Of a DNA stretch of 18,401 bases, positions 15,098-18,401 are shown one piece after another. Every line of letters starts with the position of its first letter. Position 1 is the first letter of the stretch. Below the pieces are notes generated by a model, which saw only the letters and a program-made list of their open reading frames with translations, was not told the origin of the DNA and made no database searches. This stretch comes from Porticoccaceae bacterium (GTDB taxonomy: Bacteria; Pseudomonadota; Gammaproteobacteria; Pseudomonadales; Porticoccaceae). The DNA lies in NCBI GenBank assembly GCA_028822945.1, contig JAPKCN010000009.1, forward strand, positions 1-18,401, given 5' to 3'. The position numbers and the translations under genes are program-made.

Positions 15098-17329
15098 ATG
15101 AAAAAATCGATCAAACCAGAGGTAGGAGGCGGCGCAAAAAAAATTCTCTATACGCTGCAGACGGTCAAGCGTATAGGTCTAAATAACTCGGCCAAGGCAT
15201 TGACTGCAAAAAATGCATGTAAAGCCTGTGGTCTCGGTATGGGTGGGCAGCAGGGCGGTATGACCAACGAGCAGGGTACCTTTCCCTCGGTATGTAATAA
15301 AAGCATTCAGGCTCAATCTACCGACATCCAACAACCGATCCCGAAAGAAGTATTTGACTACTCTCTGGAAGAGTTGCGCGAGCTATCGGCCCAGCAACTC
15401 GAACATTTAGGGAGACTCGACACGCCGCTTTTTAAAGCTCGTGGTGCCGCCCACTTCAGTTCGGTCGACTGGGATTGGGCAATCGAGCATGCGGCGTCGC
15501 GTTTTGCCGCCACACCAGCCGCTCGAAGTTTTTTTTACTCGTCGGGTCGCTCCTCAAATGAGGCGGGATTTGTATTTCAATTATTGGCGCGGGTATTTGG
15601 TACCAACAATGTAAATAACTGCTCTTACTACTGCCATCAGGCGACCGGCGTCGGCTTATCTGAAACCATTGGTGTCGGTACTTCAACCGTCGAGTTAGCC
15701 GATCTCGATGGCTGTGATTGTATTTTTGTAATCGGTGCCAATCCATCGTCTAATCACCCGCGATTTGTGCATAAACTTCAAGCCTGCAGGGCCCGTGGTG
15801 GACGCGTGGTGGTAATCAATCCAGCGAAAGAGCCGGGAATGGTGCGTTTTGCATTGCCGAAGAGTCCGCGGTCGTTAATTATTGGCGGCGACGAGATTGC
15901 TTCGCATTACCTTCAACCGCGTATCGGCAGCGATATTGCAGTGTTTAAGGGTATTGCGAAAGCAGTCGTCGAGAACGGCGCAGTAGCGACTGATTTTATT
16001 GCCCAACACACGCAACAATATGCTGATTTTTTGCGCGATATAGAAAATACGTCATGGCCTTTAATCGAAGAACACACGGGGCTCAGTCGCGAGAAACTTA
16101 AAGTTGTTGCAGATGTCTATAGCCAATCCAAACATACCGTTTTTGCTTGGGGCATGGGTATTACTCATCATAAACACGGCGTCGGTAACGTCGAGTATAT
16201 TTCTAATCTGGCACTACTTCGCGGTATGATTGCCAAGCCCTTTGCAGGTTTACTGCCGTTGCGGGGGCACAGTAACGTCCAAGGCATTGGCACCATTGGC
16301 GTCAAGCCGATTCTCGCCGAGCAAGTATTAAACAATATTCAGCGCGAGTTGGGCGTAGAGTTGCCGAGTGCCGAACAATCGCCAGGTATGGATACCCTCG
16401 CGTGCTTGGAAGCGGCCGATCGCGGCGAAATCGATATCGCATTAATTCTCGGCGGCAATCTCTATCAGGCGACACCCAACTCACAATGGGCGGAGCAGGT
16501 GTTCAATAAAATTTCTTACAAAGTCTATCTCACTACCACTCTAAATAAGGGCCATATCCATGGTTTGGACGATAGTGAAGCCATTATTCTCCCGGTTGCC
16601 GCGCGCGATGAAGAACCGCAACCGACCACCCAAGAGTCGATGTTTAATTTCATTCGCTACAGTGAAGGGGGCATTGAGCGGTTATCCAATGTGCGCTCCG
16701 AGGTGACGGTGCTGACACATTTTGCCGAGCAATTGTTAACGCAGCGAAGTGCTGATCAAAAAACGCCGCCGGCGTTTGATTTTTCTGTGTTCCGATCACA
16801 CGCTAGTATTCGCGAAACAATCGCCGCTGTAGTGCCCGGTATGGAACAGTTAAAAAGTATTGACATCGCCAAACAAGAATTTCATGTCGCTCAGCGTTTG
16901 CTGCACTCGCCGGTGTTTAAAACACCTAGCGGTAAGGCTAGCTTTGCGGTGCGACCATTACCTGAAGCTATTAATAGTTTCGAATACCCGCAGCGGTTGA
17001 TGAGTGTGCGCAGTGAGGGGCAATTTAATTCGATTATTTATGAAGAGAAAGACAGCTATCGCAGAGTTGACCAACGCTGGGCGGTGATGATGAATGCGCA
17101 GCAGATCGCCAAGCTCGGTATTAAAGTAGGCGATTTAGTCGACATTGTGTCGGCCCACGGCCGAATGCAAGCGGTCAAAGTGTTTGAGTTTGACTTGCCG
17201 GACGATGACATCATGGCTTACTACCCCGAGGCCAATGTATTGATCGGTTGCGGTCGAGACGCGCGCAGTAAGACGCCGGCGTTTAAATCGGTGCCAGTTC
17301 GATTGATGGTGTCAAAATCGCCAGACTAG
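15098..17329 (+). CDS. FdhF/YdeP-family molybdopterin oxidoreductase
   Basis: A 743-residue single-subunit bis-MGD enzyme of the FdhF/YdeP family. E. coli YdeP is linked to acid resistance, but its reaction is not established. The N-terminus has C41 and C44 in ACKACGLGMGGQ and C66 in FPSVCNKS, a three-cysteine pattern like YdeP rather than the four cysteines of formate dehydrogenase H. The Mo-ligand position is NCSYYCHQATGVGL, giving C179-H180. Further family blocks are VIGANPSSNHPRF, PLRGHSNVQGIGTIG and the C-terminal QFNSIIYEEKDSYR with NAQQIAKLGIKVGD. No Tat signal, membrane segment or partner subunit gene is present, so the electron partner is unknown. ATG 15098 is chosen for its GAGGGGG site over in-frame starts at 15050 and 15080. 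It is divergent from the fds operon, whose FdhD could serve it. Confidence 0.88.
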   Translation: MKKSIKPEVGGGAKKILYTLQTVKRIGLNNSAKALTAKNACKACGLGMGGQQGGMTNEQGTFPSVCNKSIQAQSTDIQQPIPKEVFDYSLEELRELSAQQLEHLGRLDTPLFKARGAAHFSSVDWDWAIEHAASRFAATPAARSFFYSSGRSSNEAGFVFQLLARVFGTNNVNNCSYYCHQATGVGLSETIGVGTSTVELADLDGCDCIFVIGANPSSNHPRFVHKLQACRARGGRVVVINPAKEPGMVRFALPKSPRSLIIGGDEIASHYLQPRIGSDIAVFKGIAKAVVENGAVATDFIAQHTQQYADFLRDIENTSWPLIEEHTGLSREKLKVVADVYSQSKHTVFAWGMGITHHKHGVGNVEYISNLALLRGMIAKPFAGLLPLRGHSNVQGIGTIGVKPILAEQVLNNIQRELGVELPSAEQSPGMDTLACLEAADRGEIDIALILGGNLYQATPNSQWAEQVFNKISYKVYLTTTLNKGHIHGLDDSEAIILPVAARDEEPQPTTQESMFNFIRYSEGGIERLSNVRSEVTVLTHFAEQLLTQRSADQKTPPAFDFSVFRSHASIRETIAAVVPGMEQLKSIDIAKQEFHVAQRLLHSPVFKTPSGKASFAVRPLPEAINSFEYPQRLMSVRSEGQFNSIIYEEKDSYRRVDQRWAVMMNAQQIAKLGIKVGDLVDIVSAHGRMQAVKVFEFDLPDDDIMAYYPEANVLIGCGRDARSKTPAFKSVPVRLMVSKSPD

Positions 17330-17759
17330 GTGCTCTCGAATGTGGTGAATAGTTGCCGTTTAGACGTCATTGGGTCAGCATATAGTTGGGATTTTCTGCT
17401 GGTTTGTCGACTTACTAGACTTGGTAGTTTTAAATCCCTGGGAAAGAGACGTAGCTCCCTCCTCATATTAAAAAGGCTTGTCGAGGATTAGCGGGTATCG
17501 GCAATTTAGATTAGAGAGCGGTCGCCAAATATCCCGCTCTGAAATAGATAGTATTTGGTACCATAAAAAATATGCCGAGCCGGCCTAATTATTTTATACC
17601 TGTTTTAGCGCTCCTCTAGCTTCTTTCAAAAAGCCCGAGTAACTAGCGCGTGAATATAATTAACCCAGAATCGTTCTTTGTTAGAGTAGGTATCGAATGT
17701 TTTTTTGAAGAAAGAAATAGCTCGATTCAGCTGCACAATTTATTATAAGGACGCTGAAG
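17330..17759. other. Intergenic spacer with 7-bp inverted repeat
   Basis: No convincing coding frame. AGAGCGG at 17515-17521 pairs with CCGCTCT at 17534-17540 over a 12-base loop. No T tract follows, so a terminator for the upstream gene is unproven. The right end carries the AAGGAC ribosome-binding site of the next gene (about 17747-17752). Confidence 0.45.
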
Positions 17760-18283
17760 ATGAACAATGTTTTTGTACGAACAGCGCTAGCTTTATTGTT
17801 GATCCCTAGCTTTTGGACGATACCAGTGTACGGAGGCGAGTGGGTAAAGGTTGGCGCAGGGCATGAGATGTTTGGCCTTTTGTTTGGTTGGACGCAGGCG
17901 TATGCTGCTGGCGCCGGTGCGCGGCACACCACATTACACGAGGACACTCCACCTTTGGACGCAGCGCAATGCGAATTTGAGACGGCCGGGGAGAGTGTTG
18001 CTTCCGGTAAGTATAAGTTTCACATCACGTATAACTCTGATGGGGCGGGGGCGCTGAGGTGGGCAGCAGTGCGTGGCGCGGATTTTTTGGCATGCAAATA
18101 TCGGCTGATGGCCAGTGTTATCTCTATAGGCACACGGAGGGGCTGAGCGCAGGGAAGACAAAATCACCGGATACGTGGGTCTATCGCTGGTGGCTTTTTG
18201 TCGCTCCAACCCCAAACGCTAAGTTTGAATGCTTTTGTTACGTACCACCAGAACCACTCAAGCCTACTATTTCTAGCAGTTAA
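17760..18283 (+). pseudogene. Small secreted protein gene, probable one-base frameshift
   Basis: Not a family I recognise. ATG 17760 follows AAGGAC at good spacing and opens a signal peptide, MNNVFVRTALALLLIPSFWT, with likely cleavage near residue 25 (VYGGEW). The frame continues through KYKFHITYNSDGAG and then degrades to a stop at 18146. A second frame, open from 18041 to TAA 18281-18283, reads VGSSAWRGFFGMQISADGQC and later KSPDTWVYRWWLFVAP with FECFCYVP. This looks like the natural continuation, with paired cysteines. Adding one G to the five-G run at 18047-18051 joins them as DGAGGAEVGSSAW, giving about 175 residues. So either one G was lost or the read is short by one. Function unknown; probably periplasmic or secreted. 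Confidence 0.6.
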
Positions 18284-18375
18284 ACCACGTAATCCACTGT
18301 GGTGCCATTGTAACCACCAATGAACATACTGCCGCAGCCGGGTGATACTGAATGTTTGACGAGGCCGCAATCACT
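18280..18375 (-). other. Possible C-terminal end of a convergent coding region
   Basis: On the minus strand 31 open codons end at TAA 18280-18282 and read SDCGLVKHSVSPGCGSMF, then IGGYNGTTVDYVV. The Cys/Gly-rich composition looks protein-like. Directly upstream the frame meets TAG (18376-18378), whereas a neighbouring frame reads PTSKPAGGR to the window edge. This could be a frameshifted C-terminus of a gene running in from the right, or chance. It overlaps the plus-strand stop tail to tail. Confidence 0.2.
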
Positions 18376-18401
18376 CTACCTCCAGCTGGTTTTGAAGTAG
18401 G

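Overview
The window reads like part of a bacterial chromosome, most likely from a gammaproteobacterium. That placement is inference from gene content (fds-type formate dehydrogenase, a FdhF/YdeP-like molybdoenzyme, short-form ArgG, a ZntR-like regulator); there is no rRNA or tRNA to anchor it. I saw no tRNA, rRNA, CRISPR array, insertion sequence or phage gene. Almost everything from about 143 to 14018 lies on the minus strand. After a roughly 1.1 kb AT-rich spacer, the remaining genes lie on the plus strand.

Layout. 143-698 is a RimJ/RimL-type GNAT acetyltransferase with one homopolymer frameshift. 1007-2864 is a clearly decayed DUF885 peptidase-like gene (four in-frame stops, one frameshift, an altered HExxPGHH motif). 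2883-4013 is an intact SO_0444/ArsP-type heavy-metal permease. 4041-4427 is a ZntR-like MerR regulator interrupted by a single TAA. 4591-5079 is a SnoaL/NTF2-like protein, 5508-6458 a PLP-dependent threonine/serine dehydratase-like enzyme, and 6591-7808 argininosuccinate synthase (GTG start). 14018-8048 (minus) is a compact operon, fdsG-fdsB-fdsA-fdhD/fdsC-fdsD, for a soluble NAD-dependent molybdenum formate dehydrogenase. 14019-15097 is a regulatory and repeat-rich spacer: palindromes, a Fur-like site, and six copies of a 9-bp repeat coding (AQN)6. 15098-17329 (plus) is a FdhF/YdeP-family molybdopterin oxidoreductase. 17760-18283 is a small secreted-protein gene with a probable one-base frameshift.

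How they work together. FdsG, FdsB and FdsA pass electrons from formate at the Mo-bis-MGD centre, through a chain of Fe-S clusters, to FMN and NAD. FdhD/FdsC is the sulfuration factor that matures the Mo centre, and FdsD is a small accessory subunit. The divergent YdeP-like protein is a second predicted bis-MGD enzyme, and the neighbouring FdhD could in principle serve both. The permease and its broken regulator formed a metal-efflux module.

The most striking feature is not a new enzyme system. It is the interleaving of intact metabolic genes with four disrupted ones (GNAT, DUF885, MerR, secreted protein). Three of the lesions are one-base changes in homopolymer runs, so sequencing error must be excluded for those. 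The DUF885 gene is beyond that explanation.
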